This document shows, one piece after another, positions 1 to 12,870 of a stretch of 64,000 nt of DNA. The notes beneath the pieces were generated by a model, which was not told where the DNA came from, did not search any database, and saw only the letters and a program-made list of their open reading frames with translations. This DNA is from Bettongia penicillata ogilbyi (taxonomy: Eukaryota; Chordata; Mammalia; Diprotodontia; Potoroidae), in assembly GCA_023548195.1 (NCBI GenBank), contig JAJHZJ010000061.1:1590771-1654770 (forward strand), read 5' to 3'. Position 1 is the stretch's first letter. The number at the start of each line of letters is the position of its first letter. Made by a program: the position numbers and the translations under genes.

Positions 1-488
1 CAGGGGGCCTGAGACTGAATCCTAACTCAGCTGTTTGACCTTGACCTTGACCAAGGCCAGTTGCTACTATAAGATGGTCTTCTCCTCTGTAAAATGGAGT
101 TAATAACCCATGTGTTACTTAACTCACATGCTTATTGTTGAATAAGTGCTTTAGAAACCTTAGAGTACAAGTTGAATACAACTGAGATTTTGTAGTAACT
201 CATGATCAGAGAGCCTGAGTTTGGTTCCCATTGATGATGCTTACTACCTGTATCATCTTGGGCAGCTTAAACTCCTTTTGACCTCCATTTCCCTGTCTAT
301 AAAATGAGGACACTGGACTATATGGCTTCTAAAGTCCCATCCTGCTCTAAATCTTTGATAATATGAGTCCCAACTAGGTTCCAAGGTCTTTGGGGGAAGG
401 AGACCTGTCTTATACTTCTTTGTATCCCCATAACATCTGGTGGTGCCTTGCATATTGTTGGAGCTCAACAAATACTAGATAATTGATA
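1..488 (+). repeat. MIR-like SINE fragments followed by an L2-type tail
   Basis: Two fragments (~1-130 and ~200-365) show the MIR pattern on the + strand: tRNA-related head remnants, then 'cctctgtaaaatgg' and 'ccctgtctataaaatgag'. From ~366 to 488 the text switches to an L2 3' tail, with 'gtatccccataacatctgg' and a final 'gagctcaacaaatac'. All are old and diverged. Confidence 0.6.
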
Positions 489-540
489 GCCATCTTTGAG
501 AATGCAGATGCATTAAAAGAATTGAAAGTTCTTCGGATTT

Positions 541-800
541 TGCTATTGTTCAGTTGTTTCAGTCATCTCCAGCTCTTAGTGACTCCGTTTAGGGTTTTCT
601 TAGCAAAGATACGGGAGTGGTTTGCTATTTCCTTCTCCAGCTTATTTTACACATGAAGAAACTGAGACAGGCCTCTGTCAGGTGACTTGCCCAGAGTCAC
701 ATACATAGCTAGGAAGTGTCTGAGCCCAGATTTGAACCTGGGAAGATGAGTCTTCCTGACTCTAGACCCTGTACTGTATCCACTGCACTATCTAGCAGTG
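541..800 (-). repeat. tRNA-derived marsupial SINE, minus strand
   Basis: The + strand shows the reverse complement of a common marsupial SINE. It begins with the antisense tail ('cagttgtttcagtcatct'), passes the 'ccttctccagctta' and 'aagaaactgagacagg' core, and ends in the antisense tRNA head ('tatccactgcactatctag'). It is nearly full length and diverged by point changes. Confidence 0.8.
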
Positions 801-1494
801 CTCTTTCAGTACAGCCATCTTTTTATATTTTCTAATCCACATATCCGTGGATACTGTTCCAAGTTGCATTGTCAGCTATCTGCACGGAGGAGAAGCAGAT
901 TAACAAAGGGAATTGGATGATCCCATTTCTGTCCTCTTTGTCTCCTTTTGCTCTTACTTTGCTACAACTGGAAGTTTCGTGCAGGAACGTTAATTAGAAT
1001 GGTGGTGAAGGTAGGGTGGGAGGAGAGTTTCATTTCATTTCAATTTTTTTTTGTTCATTATAACTTCAGGAGACACAAAGGATAAAACTGAAAAATCTAC
1101 CATTCCCTGATCCCTTCTTCCTTGCTCATTCTTTTACTCCTTCAAATAACTGGTGGCTTGATGCTTCTAGTCACAGTGGGAGGTTATGCCTTAGGTTGTA
1201 TGGCTGATTATCCTTCTTCATTGACATTTCTTTCTGGTAACTCATCATGTTCATGAGGCATCCATAACCCTGCCTTTTTCTCAGTCTTAGGACATGGGGT
1301 AGTTCAGTTAAGACTTAACTAACTTTAAAAATAAAATGCTTGATGGTATTTTCTGAATGGTTTCTAATTTGTTTTCCAATCCCACCCCCTACCCCATGCA
1401 AAGAGATTAAAGTTCCTTCCCTTGAAGGCCAATTGCTATATAATGATAATGATAACAGTAATGATCATTCCCAGTACTTTTGTCTGCAACAATC
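800..1494. other. Intronic stretch with no recognised feature
   Basis: AT-rich DNA. A T-run with 'ttcattataacttcagg' near 1050 and pyrimidine-rich text to ~1290 could be an eroded repeat, but I cannot assign it to a family. Confidence 0.4.
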
Positions 1495-1770
1495 CTGTGG
1501 GGATCGGGAGTTGAAAAGGACCTCATAGGTCAACTGATACAGCTCCCTCATTTTATATATGAAGAAATTTAGACCCGGAAAGGGGTGAGGTGAGTTCTTC
1601 AAGGTAAGATGAGGTGTCAGAATTGGAATCCAGCTCCTTTAACTTCAAATCTAGATACTGCACATATTACCTCTATTTGACAAGTGAAGAAACTGAGGAT
1701 CAAAGAGATCTTGTGACTTTTTCCCAATGGCCACACAGTTAATGATTGTGGAAGTTGGGTCTCCTGAATC
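1495..1770 (-). repeat. MIR-like SINE fragments, minus strand
   Basis: The pattern 'ctccctcattttatatatga', then 'gaagaaatttagaccc' and 'gtgtcagaattggaatcc' is that of an antisense MIR. A second, shorter antisense 'caagtgaagaaactgagg' block follows near 1680. Confidence 0.6.
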
Positions 1771-1774
1771 CATA

Positions 1775-2620
1775 AGAATCCAGAGAATCAGGATATGGTC
1801 TTTTAGAGGTTGTCTACTCCATTTTTTCCCCTTGAAGCAAGACTGCTTTTAAACTGCAAAGTTATCATATTTTTTAAGATTTCCAGGTAAGGAAAATCCA
1901 TAAACCACCTTGGGGAATCTTCCTGGTGTTTAGCCGTGCAATCAAAATGTCCTTCCTAAATCAGGGCATTCCCAGGCATGCTGTGATTAAGTGTGCACTC
2001 TTTGTAGGCTAGGTGTGCTCAGAAGGCACTTTACGATTTTTCTGTAGACCGCACTCTCTCATATTGTTCACCTCAGGGTTCCTTTTTTCAGAATTTTTAC
2101 TGTGGGATGGCAGAGACTTGAATATTTAGTTCTCTCCTAGATCTTAACCTAACCATGAAATAACAGTCAAATATGGTTGTTAGATTTTGCATTGAAGTGG
2201 TTTCTATGCTAGAAAAAAGTAAAATTCATCCCAGACTACTCTTTTAAAATAACCTCAACATGACATATTTTGAATTTATAGATAAAAGTAAAATAAGGAC
2301 CTGACTGCAACCTCCAAAGGAAGGAATTTTCAGACTAGAGAATGTCACATTAGATATCATGGCTTGCTGGGAAAATGTGATGTTGTAAGTTAGCCCTGCC
2401 TTTATTAGAGTAGATGGCAAAATTTGAGCTGCAGGTGTGACATTGAAGGCAAGTAGATCTTGGGATCAGAAAGGGACCCCATAGCTTCCCCGGTGGACAC
2501 AGCAATATTATATCCAGAATGCCATCATATTGGCCACCATATTGATTTCTTCTTTATTGGAAGATTTTAACTTAGCTTTATGGGAGGCACTTTTTTAGGG
2601 GAGGCTATTTTTTTTTTATT
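1775..2620. other. Intronic stretch with no recognised feature
   Basis: Mostly unique-looking AT-rich sequence with no clear repeat signature. The part from 2280 to 2480 is relatively balanced in composition and repeat-free. Confidence 0.4.
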
Positions 2621-2624
2621 TTGT

Positions 2625-3150
2625 AAATGATGAAAAAGGGCACTGCATTTGGAAGGTCTTGGTTTAGATTCTTGCTGTGTGGTCTATGACCGTTAACAAG
2701 GCACAACTTCTCTGGCATCTCATTTTCCCATCTTTAAATGAGCTTTAATAGGAGATCTCTAAAGTCCCTTCAAGACTGAAATGATTTAATTATAACTCAA
2801 CTCACAGTGTTGTGTCCTTTATGATTTATAAAGGATTTTCCTCACAACAACTTTGGGAGCAATTATAATTCCCACTTAACAAGGGAGAAAACTGAGACTC
2901 ATGGAACATAACAGAATTGTCCAAAGTAACACAATTAATGAATGACACGACTAGAACTGGACCCAGTTCAGTCTAGGAAGTCTTTATTAAGTTGAAGACG
3001 TGGTGCTTGGTTCTGGGAATGAAAAGACAAAAGGTAAATGATCCCTGCACCAAGGAGCTTACATTCATTCTAGCGTGAGTCAGAAGGATTCAACATGTAG
3101 AGATAAATATATGCAATATATACTTAAATAAATACTTATTGGACTGGACT
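2625..3150. repeat. MIR (+), MIR (-) and L2 tail (-) cluster
   Basis: At 2635-2790 a + strand MIR is visible ('catctcattttcccatcttt', 'aaagtcccttcaagactg'). At 2810-2960 an antisense MIR follows ('cacttaacaagggagaaaac'). From ~2970 to 3150 the text resembles an antisense L2 tail ('ctttattaagttgaagacg', 'aaggagcttacattc'). Confidence 0.6.
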
Positions 3151-3250
3151 GGCTCCAGTTCTAGCCGTGTCATTTATTTATTGTGTTACTTTGGGCAATT
3201 CAGTCATGTTCTGTGAGCCTCAGTTTTCTCACTTGTTAAGTGGGCAAGAC

Positions 3251-4545
3251 CTTACACCATTTGCCAATATGAAGTCACAATGGATACATGACCTTGACTT
3301 AAAAAAAAAGATTTTATAAGAAAAGTAGAAGAACATAGAACATTTTACTTATCAGACTTGTGGATAGGTGAATAATTTATGACTGAACAAGAGATAGAGA
3401 ACAAAGTTAGGTGTAAAATGGATAATTTGGATTATATTAAAGTTTTTGTACAAATAAAACAAATGCAGTCAAGATCAGAGGGAAAGCAGAAAATAAGAGG
3501 AAAATTTTTATAGAAAGTTTATTAGATAAAGGTCTCATATCTAAAATATATAAAGAACTTTGTCAAGTCTTTGAGAATATGAATCATTTCTCATTTGATA
3601 AATGGTCAAAGGATATGAATAGGCAGTTTTCCAATGAAGAAAACAATTTACAGTCATATAAAATGCTCTAAATTATTATTCTTCGAGAAATACAAATTAA
3701 AACAACCTTGAGATAATCATTTTACACCTACCAGACTGACTAAGATGATAGAAGGGAAAAGTGACAAATATTGGAGAGGATGTGGAAAAATTGAGACTAA
3801 TTCATTGTTGGTGGAATTTTGAACTGATTTTAGAGAGTGTCAAGATATTAGGAAAGACCCTGTTTTCCAAAACAGTTGAACTACCTATACCCTTTGACCC
3901 AGTAGTATTAATGCTTGGTCTGTTTCCAAAGATGATTAGGGAGAAAAGGAAAAGAACCTATATGTTCTAAAATGTTCCCTTTGTTGTGACAAAGAACCGG
4001 AAATTGCCGGGATGCCCATTGGGGAATGACCGAACAAGTTGTGGTATTTGATTATGATGAATTACTACTATGATATAAGAAATGATGAACGCAGTGATCT
4101 TAAAAAGAACATGGAAAGACTTGTGTGACATAATGAAGAGTAAATGAGTACAATCAAGAGAACATTGTATACGGTGACAGCAATATTGTTTTGAAAAAGA
4201 CTTTGAGCAAATTAGTTATTTTGACTTCTATAAATACCCAAATTAATTGTAAAGGACATAAAAAGAAAGATGTTAACTGCATCCAGAGAAAGAAATGATA
4301 AATAGAAATATGTATAGAATAATTTTACCTACATATAACTAGTGTCTAATGGTAGTCATCTCTAGGGAGGATGAAGGGGAGAAAAGAAAAAATTTACATG
4401 ATAGTTTTGTTGCATATTTGAAAGGAATAACAAATTGTGCATAGTATATTTGCAGTTTCATATGCAATCATCTTTTTTACTGTATTGTGTTATGGAAATG
4501 CTTGTTTTATTCCATAGATTAAAAATTAATGAAAAAAATTTTAAA
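3251..4545 (+). mobile_element. L1 3' end (ORF2 C-terminus and 3' UTR), decayed
   Basis: This is a 5'-truncated marsupial L1 in sense orientation. Near 3594-3650 the frame reads FDKWSKDMNRQFSNEEN, the counterpart of KWAKDMNRHFSKED in human L1 ORF2. Downstream come NIGEDVEKLRLIHCWW and ELPIPFDPVVLMLG (within 3761-3970), the conserved L1 ORF2 C-terminal blocks. The 3' UTR follows, with 'acatggaaagacttgtgtg' and 'gagaacattgtatacggtg'. Frameshifts and stops are frequent, so the copy is dead. It ends in a poorly preserved A-rich stretch near 4540. Confidence 0.85.
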
Positions 4546-4857
4546 AAGTTGTGTGGAACAGTGATATCAAACTCAAATAGAAATGGCTACTCCATATTTT
4601 GACTTAGAAAACCACAAATAGGCATTATCTGTTATATCGTATTTTAATTAAAAATTTTCCCATTACTTTTTAATCTACTTGGGAGTTTTATGGGCCTCAA
4701 ATTTGACACCTATGGGTGGTAGGTAGATTGGATAATCCAAGAGAGGGGTGATGAAGGCCAGAACTAGGGTAGTAAAAGTGTGAATGGGAAGAAGGAATTG
4801 ACAGAATTTGGAAACAGGAGTCGGAAGAGGAGGGGATGAAGAAATCAACAGGTAAAG

Positions 4858-7075
4858 TCAAGAAATGTTTATTATGTGCTAACTGTGTCCAGTGTTTTGT
4901 CCTTCATTCTCAAAGAGGACCATGACATCAGAAAGATGATGACATGACTTGCATTTGAATTGGATTTGAATGAGGGAGGGCTGTGCAAAGACAGCAGCTT
5001 CACTTTCTCCTCCAGAGCCATCTGGGTCTAGTGACCAGATATAGATCAGGTCACTACTGGGGATGTCTCAGGATGCAGTGGGAGACCTTGGCCTTTTTAA
5101 GATAAGGTTTGAGTGTAGCAGTGTCCATGTGGCAAATGTCCTAGCTATTGAGGTAAGCACTGTGAATACTGAAGATAATACTGAATACAGGCAGAAAGTC
5201 TCTGCCCTCAAGGTGCTTGTATTACAATGGGGGATAGACAGATATGAAAGGATGGCAGAGTAAGTCCAGGGAGTCAGGAGAAGAACGCAGAAAGAAAGGA
5301 AAACATGACTGGCCTGGACTTTTCCATTCAAATGAAGTTTCTGGAAGGAAGAAGAGCAGAGTTTGAGAGAGCCAGAACTAGAGTGGACTTCCAGGATGAG
5401 GAGGCTTCTGTGGTATGGTAGAGAAAGTGCTCCAAAGGAGGAATTAAGATATGATTGGCCTGGGATCTTTCCTTAAAAAGTACATTCTGGGAGGAACCCT
5501 GCATTCAGACAAAGGGGCAAAGAGTCCCAATGAAGAGAGGTGAGAATGTAGGGTAACTCCAGGATTGCAAACCTGGATAACTAATTTTGTACTCAACAGA
5601 ATTAGGGAAGTTTGGAGGATGAATGGGTTTGGAGGGGAAGGTAATAAGATCTCTTTTGGATGTATTGAATTTAGATTTCCCTAGGGCATTTAGTTGGAGA
5701 TGTCTAACAGATAGCTGGTAATGTACTGATTCTCAGGTGAGAGACTAAGGCTGGATATGTGGATCTGGGAGTCATATTCACAGAGATGATAATTGAATCC
5801 CAGAGCACTGATGAGATGACTGAATCAGAGAGTGGAAAATGAGAAGAAGAGCTCTTCCATCTTTACATCTGTGCCATTATGGTTTTCATGATTGGAAGAT
5901 GGGGCATGGATGACTACTCTGAAGAAGTCACAGAGAGGATGATATTCGGGAGAGCAAAGACAGCATCATGGAAACCCAGAAAGAAGTATTCTAGAGAACG
6001 TGGTGATATGCAGTACATATTGCAAGAAGGTAAAGGAAGATAATGAATGAAAAATGCCATTGGATTTAGTAATTAATTATCCTTGGTTACTTTGGAGAGA
6101 ACAGTTTTGGTGAATTGATGTGACTGAAGCCAGATTGTACAGATTTGAGAAGTAGAAGGTAGAGGAGTTAGATTCAATGAGTGTAGATAGAGCCTTTTCT
6201 AGTCTGTGAAAGGGTGCAGAGATTAATACTTCTACTAAACAGTAGGATGATAGCTTGACATACTGACAATGTTGCATGATATTTTTTTAAATTAAGGATT
6301 GAGCATTTTTGGAAGCTGTAAGGAAGAAGTTCAGTAGATAGGGAGCAACTGAAATTATGGGGAAGGTCTTGGGATAAAGGACAAAAAATGAAGGGGATGG
6401 TTGAGTAATAAGAGTTATCTCTTTCTCATTAACCAGGGCAAAGGTGAGCATGCAGGGTTATGTGGAGGAATGTTAAGTAAGACATAGAATTAGGGAAGAG
6501 GAAGTTCACGACATATGGCTTCTATCATATATCCCTTGCTGAAAGAAGGTAGCCGGGGAAAGGGCAGAGTGGCATAGGAGGCCTGAGAAAGAAGAGATTG
6601 GAAACAGCAGCTATGGGAAGTGTCGTAAGCAGTCAGGAAAGAACAGAAGCTGGATGAATGAGATCCCATTTGAGATTAGATAACTTAAATTTCTAATGGC
6701 TCCAACAGTGTAGTTGTGATGTCCTTAGCCATATTCACCAGTAGGGAAAGAGCAGAGAAATCAGGTGGTGATGGTGAGTGGGAGTTCACCCAGAGTTTGG
6801 GGTTTGGTATAAGGCATGAATGATGATAGGACAAGGGGACAAGGGATTCTAAAGTTTATGACATGGTATCTAATTGAACCGGTTAACTGTAGGGTAAGGA
6901 TGGCACAGGAAGGTGAGGTCAGAGCAGGAGTTGGGAGCAGAGGGGGTACAGTAACTGGAGTCTCCCTAAGAATGAAGAATGGGTAGAAGGAATAACTGAG
7001 AAAGGTGGAATGATAGGACCTTGTGGTCAGAGAGAGGAATGAGACCATCACAGAGGTAGAAAGTATAGCAGGTCT
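4858..7075 (-). mobile_element. L2 LINE, antisense, split by a SINE
   Basis: The + strand carries the reverse complement of an L2 3' region. The tail ('aaatgtttattatgtgcta') is at 4863, then a SINE interrupts, and the element resumes with 'gtctctgccctcaaggtgc' at ~5198. Further L2 antisense landmarks are 'ggaagtttggaggatg', 'gttggagatgtctaacag' and 'gagaacagttttggtgaat'. It reaches ~7075, covering the 3' UTR and part of the reverse-transcriptase region. The reading frames are destroyed. Confidence 0.75.
4893..5150 (-). repeat. Marsupial SINE (3' portion), inserted in L2 tail
   Basis: The text 'gtccttcattctcaaagagg', 'gagggagggctgtgcaaag', 'ctcctccagagccatctg' and 'agtgaccagata' is the antisense 3' half of the same composite SINE seen complete at 23658 and 38277. 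The right edge is uncertain because the tRNA-related head is badly decayed. Confidence 0.75.
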
Positions 7076-7079
7076 TGAC

Positions 7080-8940
7080 TGTTAAGTCAATGTTCTTTTC
7101 ACTATACAAATGGGAAAATTTTCTTTATAGAAATTTTATTTAAAGCTATTTTTTCTGGAGCATGCCTAATTTATGTTTGGTAAAAGATGAGCCACTCAAG
7201 CATTTTCTTAAAGTATCATGGGTTGTTTGCAAGAAGAGACACTTTTGACACCTTTACCAATATCCTGACATATTTGTAGATGTATATGTAGAATTCTTTT
7301 TGCTGTGAAATCCTCAAAATGTCTCAGTTTTCCAGGGCAGAAACAATCTCATTTTGATATTTTGGATGTTGTAAGGTTGGAACTCACCTCACTTTAATGG
7401 TTGATTTTATCTTATTATTGACTCTAAAATTTTTATCTTTTTATAATTGTCTTTTAAATGAAATAGGAATTCAGACAGATGTTCCCTCTTATGCTCTCAC
7501 CATTCAATTTTTTTAAAAATCCCATTTATTTTAAATCCTAGTAGCAGATCGTTCTTAACATTGGATTTTTTGCTTTTTATCCATTACAGGCTGGTAGGGA
7601 AGCAGTAAGATAGGTGTTTTGTTTTTCTATCTCTATCATAACTGAGAAGATTGTCTGTTAGCGGTTTGAAGACTACTTAAGGATTTTTGTACTCTCTTTA
7701 TCTTTGAAGGAACAGATTAAAAAAATTTTTTTGGCGGAGAGATGGAGGAATTCTAACAAGCAGTGTGTTTTAACCCCCACATAGAATGAACATTGCAATT
7801 GGTTAAAGAAAAAGCTGTATGTCAGCTTTCTTCCATTCAAAATTACTTGATTTAGAGGTGCTGTTATACTTGAACCAATGCTGTAGACATGCAAGTTATC
7901 AGATAGAACTTAGAGTAGCTTAGGTTAAGTAAAAAGCAGCGTTGAAATGATACCTCTGAATGTGACATTTTTTCTCTCATATAGTACTCTATAGTACTAT
8001 TATACAGTACTATATTATCCCTCCCAGGGGATAATTAAATGATTTGTAATGACTGTCTGATTTCATTTTTATATTTTTAAAAATTTGCTTCTAATTCACA
8101 TATCAAATGTCTAAGCTTCTGTGAAATAAAAGATGATGGTCTTGTGCTGGTGGATTTAGCTACATTTTTAAAAAATGAAGATTTTTTTTGTTGAAGGATG
8201 AGCTACTGCCAATTGGCCATTTGGGAAGGCAAGGCTATGGAGTTTTTGTGTACAGACAGATCATATAATTCCTGTCCTATAGAAGTTTAGAGTCACTGAT
8301 GCATTATTTAAACCTGTGGGATGAAAAATGATAAGAAGTGGAGGTGTTCCCATTTGTATTTTGTCACTTTCCTGAAATGTCACTGTTATGTTGTCCTATT
8401 TCAGGCCGTATATAGATATCATTGGGGGGCCCTCTGCCACTCTTGATTGCAGTTTCTCTCCATGACAGTAGGCAGTCTTCACAGTTTCTTTCATCAAAAA
8501 CATTGCTGTAATCATTATTTCCACCATACCCGCCATGATTAAGCCTCTTCAAACCCAGCTAGACTTGTCCTTAGTTTACCTTCAGGCCAATACAGAAAGT
8601 CTTCCTTGTTTGGGAAGACTTGCCACCCATTACTAGAGTCTTTGAGAAACTATGGTCAACTTGACACAAATATAAAGTCATGGACTAGACTTCTATTTAA
8701 TGGATGCTTTTCCTTCAGTACATTCGGTGTATAATATGTGAAACCAAGATCCCCTGATCAAATTACTTTTTAATGAGCATAATTTAACTCCTAAAAGAGA
8801 AAAACTGACTTGGGAAATGTACCCTTCTACTTGGTACCAGCTTCCCTTTTGATACCCAATTTTGGTTCATTAAAGGAGGAATTATGTTTTTGTCGTAGAT
8901 TCATTTGCATTCTCAATGTCTCGTACTTTGCATTGCACAT
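7080..8940. other. Intronic stretch with no recognised feature
   Basis: AT-rich, with several T-runs and no SINE or LINE signature I can name. A short palindromic run of 'agtactatat'-like units lies near 7980-8015. No credible coding frame. Confidence 0.4.
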
Positions 8941-8944
8941 AACA

Positions 8945-9035
8945 GTCAGTCAGTGCCAAAAGCATTTATTAATCTTATACTGTATGCCAAGCATGATGCT
9001 AAGTGCTGGGGGTACAAAGAAAAGCAGAAGAATAG
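8945..9035 (-). repeat. L2 3' tail, antisense
   Basis: The text 'cagtcagtcagtgccaaaag', 'catgatgctaagtgctggg' and 'gtacaaagaaaagcag' is the reverse complement of the end of L2. Confidence 0.75.
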
Positions 9036-9124
9036 CATAGCATAGTAGGCACTTTTGTTGGCTTGAATTGAAATATGGGCAACAGAGCAGAAAGATCTGG
9101 TTTGAATTGCTGCTAATAGGCATA

Positions 9125-9410
9125 TTTTAACAATAATATAATAATGACATTTGCTAGAATTCCATATGGTCTTTTGACACTTGAGGCTTTACAAAGGGTC
9201 TTTTGTCTGTTACTGCATTTGATCACCATGGTAACCTTGTGCGGTAGGTCGAGCAAATAGTAATATTCTCCTCTGACAGATGAAGACACTGAGATATGGA
9301 GAGATTAAATGATTTGTCTCAAGTCACATAGCTATTTGGTGCCAAAGCCAGGGCTAGCACCAGGTTTTCCAACTCTGAACTCAGGTCCTTCACTCCATTT
9401 ACTCTGTTTA
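9125..9410 (-). repeat. MIR-like SINE, minus strand
   Basis: A long antisense MIR-type copy: 'catttgatcaccatggtaac', 'tcctctgacagatgaagac', 'cacatagctatttggtgcc' and 'actcaggtccttcactcc'. It is close to full length for this class. Confidence 0.7.
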
Positions 9411-9545
9411 TCTCTGAAACCTTGGTTTTAATCTAAAATCCTCACACATAGCCTCACAAGTCCAGGTACATCCTCGAAAAAAGGAATACAACCAGGATGC
9501 ATGACAATCTCTGGGTGATTAGAAAAGATTGGCTTAGAGGCTATA

Positions 9546-9627
9546 AGAGAGAGAGACAGAGACAGAGAGAGAGAGACAGAGAGAGAGAGAGACACAGAGA
9601 GAGACAGAGAGACAGAGACAGAGAGAG
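9546..9627 (+). repeat. (GA)n / (GAGACA)n purine microsatellite
   Basis: About 80 bases made only of GAGA and GACA units on the + strand. Any open frame through it (Arg-Glu-Arg repeats) is a composition artefact. Confidence 0.95.
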
Positions 9628-9634
9628 TTACTGT

Positions 9635-10810
9635 TACCTAGGGAAACATTTTTACCAGTTTAAAAAAGATGTCTTACTTTTGGAACTTATTTATATAAAC
9701 CAATTGTTTCTTGAAAATGAATGCCTGTAACAATTTCTAAATCATTTTAAACCCCTGGTTAGTCATTTATTTATTTACTATGAAATACTTGTTCTGTGAC
9801 CTTGGATAGTCAAACTATTAATTTAAAAATATTGGAGAGGGACATAGAAAAAATAAAAGAACCCTGTTGGATTTGAAATAGATCATTTTATCAGTAATTA
9901 TTTAAATCTTTCACTCTTTTTACCTATTAAATTTATATAATGGGTAAAGATTTTTCTCTAGTAGCATGGGGGGAAAAGGTTATTTTAAAACCTACTTACT
10001 TTTGAAATTTCACCTTTAAGAAATTTATGTTCTGGGTTAATTTTATTATGTAGTTTTCTTTTTAAAACCTGTGTTTGTTTTCTTTTTACTTTTAAAAAAT
10101 ATATTGGCCTTCTCTTTAATTGCTTATTACCGGTTAAGTTCAACTTCTTTGCCAAAAACTCTAGTTTTGAAAAGCAGAATTTTGTTAATGTCTGTCTGAC
10201 CCTTAGAGTAGTAACAATTTCTGAATTTGTATTTTTTAAAGATACAGTTTTGGTAGTAGTAGTCATCCCCAAATATTCATATATTAATCCGCAAGTATTT
10301 ATTCAATATCCTCTATGTGCCCAAGACTGTGTACATAATCATTGAGAAAGGAAGGAATGATTCCTCTGTTTATATGAGAATTTAAGAATAGACTTCAAAC
10401 ATGAGATAAATTTACATGCATGTATGTAATCATTTTTCTTTAAAACCATGTGCTAACGAATATAATTATTTCATTTAAGAAGCTGTTATTTGATAATGAA
10501 ATTGTCTCAAATATAGCAACTGCCTCTTTATTCTATACTTCTTTGAGATTTAAAGCTTTGAAGTGATTGTCATCAAATGTGTAGAGCATTTTCTTCTTTG
10601 GATGGGATTTGTAAGCATTTTGTTTCTGAAATCAACATCAGATATTTTGATAATACTGTCACCATTTTGAAAAGACAAAAGTTAAAGCCATATTATGCAT
10701 TGTTAGATTTATCCATTTTCCTTCTCTCACAGGTAACCTTAGATCCTACTCTACTGAGAAAACTGAACATGGGAACTCCCCCATCTATCTGTCTCTCCAC
10801 CTCATAGTTC
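9635..10810. other. Intronic stretch, mostly unassigned; weak L2 tail at ~10285-10360
   Basis: AT-rich sequence without a clear family. Around 10285-10360, 'gcaagtatttattcaat' and 'ctctatgtgcccaagac' resemble an antisense L2 tail. The rest is unassigned. Confidence 0.35.
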
Positions 10811-10814
10811 TTGT

Positions 10815-11462
10815 CTTCTCACATTTTTTGTTATTTCATTCCAGTCTTAGAGAATGAGGTAGACTTTCTCCTTGTTCAAACTAGCAACTCTTTTTTTCTG
10901 TACTCAGCTGTACTTTCATCTTCCGAAAGCACAAGTCTGACCCTATCACCCCAGCCCCCATTCACTAAATTGTAGTGGCTCCAATCTCCCTCATGATCAA
11001 ACATAAAGACCTATTTCTGTTATTCAAAGCCCTTCATAATCTGGCCCCTTCTTGTATTTCCAGTCTTCTCAAGCCTTGTTCATATAGTTGGTGAACTAAA
11101 GACACTGACCTCCTTGCTATTTTTCTAACAAGACACCCATTCTCCCAATTCTGTGCATTTTACTAGTTATCACCCATTCTCTTCCTCCTCATTTTCATCC
11201 TGACTTCCCTGTCTTCTTTCAGATTCCAACTAAAATCTCATGTTGTGAAAGCCTTTCCTGATCTCTGTTAATACCAGTGCCTTCGCTCTATTACCTCTGA
11301 TTTATGCTCTGTGTAGCTTGTTTGTACACTTTCTCCCCCACTGGATTGTGAGCTCCCTGAGGGCAGGAATATCTTTTGCCTTTTATTGTATCCTAGTGCT
11401 TAGTATGGTGCCTGGCACAGAGTAGGTGCTTACTGAATAGTTATTGACTCACTGACTGTACC
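10815..11462 (+). mobile_element. L2 LINE 3' end, sense
   Basis: A long well-recognised L2 3' region: 'gtctgaccctatcacccc', 'caaagcccttcataatctgg', 'tggattgtgagctccctgag', 'ggcaggaatatcttttgcc' and the terminal 'gcctggcacagagtaggtgc', ending in a 'tgactcactgactg' tail at ~11458. Confidence 0.85.
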
Positions 11463-11559
11463 CTTGATGACAGCTCCTCATTCTCCTCTGGCCAGTTTCT
11501 CCTAAAGCTTACATTTTAAGAAAAATGTCCAGTTGAGTCACGTTTAGCTTCCTCTCTGA

Positions 11560-11762
11560 GCTTCCCCTGACTTCAGACTTTCTCCTCCTTGTCCTGATGT
11601 AGGTAGGTAACTTCTCCTACATCTCCACCTTTCAGTTTCCTTTTATACATTGAATGTAAGCTGCTTGATATCACTGTCTCTTTGTTCACATTTATATTTA
11701 CAGAACTTTGCATAGTACCTGGCATATGGTGAACACTCAATACATTCTTGTTTCCTTGACTT
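11560..11762 (+). mobile_element. Second L2/L3-type LINE tail, sense
   Basis: Contains 'gaatgtaagctgcttgata', 'actttgcatagtacctggc' and 'gaacactcaatacattc', a 3' end of the L2/L3 kind. It lies directly after another sense L2 and is more diverged. Confidence 0.65.
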
Positions 11763-12394
11763 GGTATCCTCAGTCTCTGTTACCTCCCTCACCTCATCGT
11801 CATACTTACCCTCTTTCCCCATTGGTTTTCAGCTGCTTGAAGAATGTTGGGCTGTGAGTAAGTAACTTGCTGCTGCCTTATAAGATCTGACTCAGGATGA
11901 GACAAATTAATGGTTTTCAAGGCTTTGTTCCCCCTCTCTGTCCCTTCTCCACAAACCTCCCCTTTGCCTCCCACTTCCATTTTTCCCCTTGGACACAGTT
12001 CATGACTTCCTGCCCTGGCCCTCTTGTTGAGTTGCTTTCATGAGCTTGGCTTTGACCTCAGCCAGACTTTCTGTCTCCTCTTTCCCCTCTCCACCACACC
12101 TCCCTCAGGCCTGTTAATCTGTTAATTGTCCTTTGAATTTTGCTTGGCCCTCATTCTCTCACTCGCCTACCAGTGACTGATAACTGGCTACAAACACGTT
12201 TAGATTTCTCTAGTGTTAAAAAAGCATTTACTTTATCTTGTTAAAATTTTCATGCAACATCCCCTTTTCTCTGTTACCAGAATTCTAATAAGAATACTAG
12301 GGCCTCCCCTCTGTTCTCACACTCTCATCACTACTTTCTCTGGAAAATTTTACAATTTGCCCTCTGTCTCCTTTTGAAGCCGCTTCGTTTGAGC

Positions 12395-12870
12395 AGCAGT
12401 GGTGAAGCGTTCGTTGTAGGAAAAGTCCAGGTTTTTCAGGGTCCACATTTTGTCTCTGCTGCTTATTAGTTTTGAGACCTTGGGTGAATAACTCGACTCT
12501 TCTGTGTCTGCATGTCAGTAAAAAGAAGAATATAGTATTACCTATTTCATACATTGTTAGGATCAAAGGAGACCATGTAAAATGCCTTGTAAACATTTAA
12601 ATACCCTATAATGTAATCTGCTCTCCAGGTATGATAGAGAGCAGACCACATATGAGAGTTTACTGTTAGGAGTAGTATAAGAGAGCCCTGAACTCTGAAT
12701 TGGAATCCCAGGTCCCTAACTTTGAGTATGCAGTTGGGCCAATCTAAGCCTGTTTCCTCATCTGTTAAATGGGGGTGGTCATACTATAATAGCACTTATC
12801 CTATAGATCTTACAGGGCTGTTGTGATAAAAGTGTTGAGGAAAATCTCAGAGCACTATAGAAAAAGGAAT
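12395..12870 (+). repeat. Two MIR-like SINEs in tandem, sense
   Basis: The first (~12395-12600) shows 'gagaccttgggtgaataact' and 'cctatttcatacattgttag'. The second (~12655-12870) shows 'tgtttcctcatctgttaaat', 'gggctgttgtgataaaagtg' and 'cagagcactatagaa'. Both are + strand, diverged, and lack clean target-site duplications. Confidence 0.65.

Noticed and set aside
3761..3970. Small plus-strand open frame as a novel peptide
   Set aside because: It matches the conserved C-terminal blocks of L1 ORF2 (HCWW, IPFDP).
9497..9730. Open frame with an Arg-Glu-rich centre
   Set aside because: It is produced by the GA/GACA microsatellite, with no other protein character.
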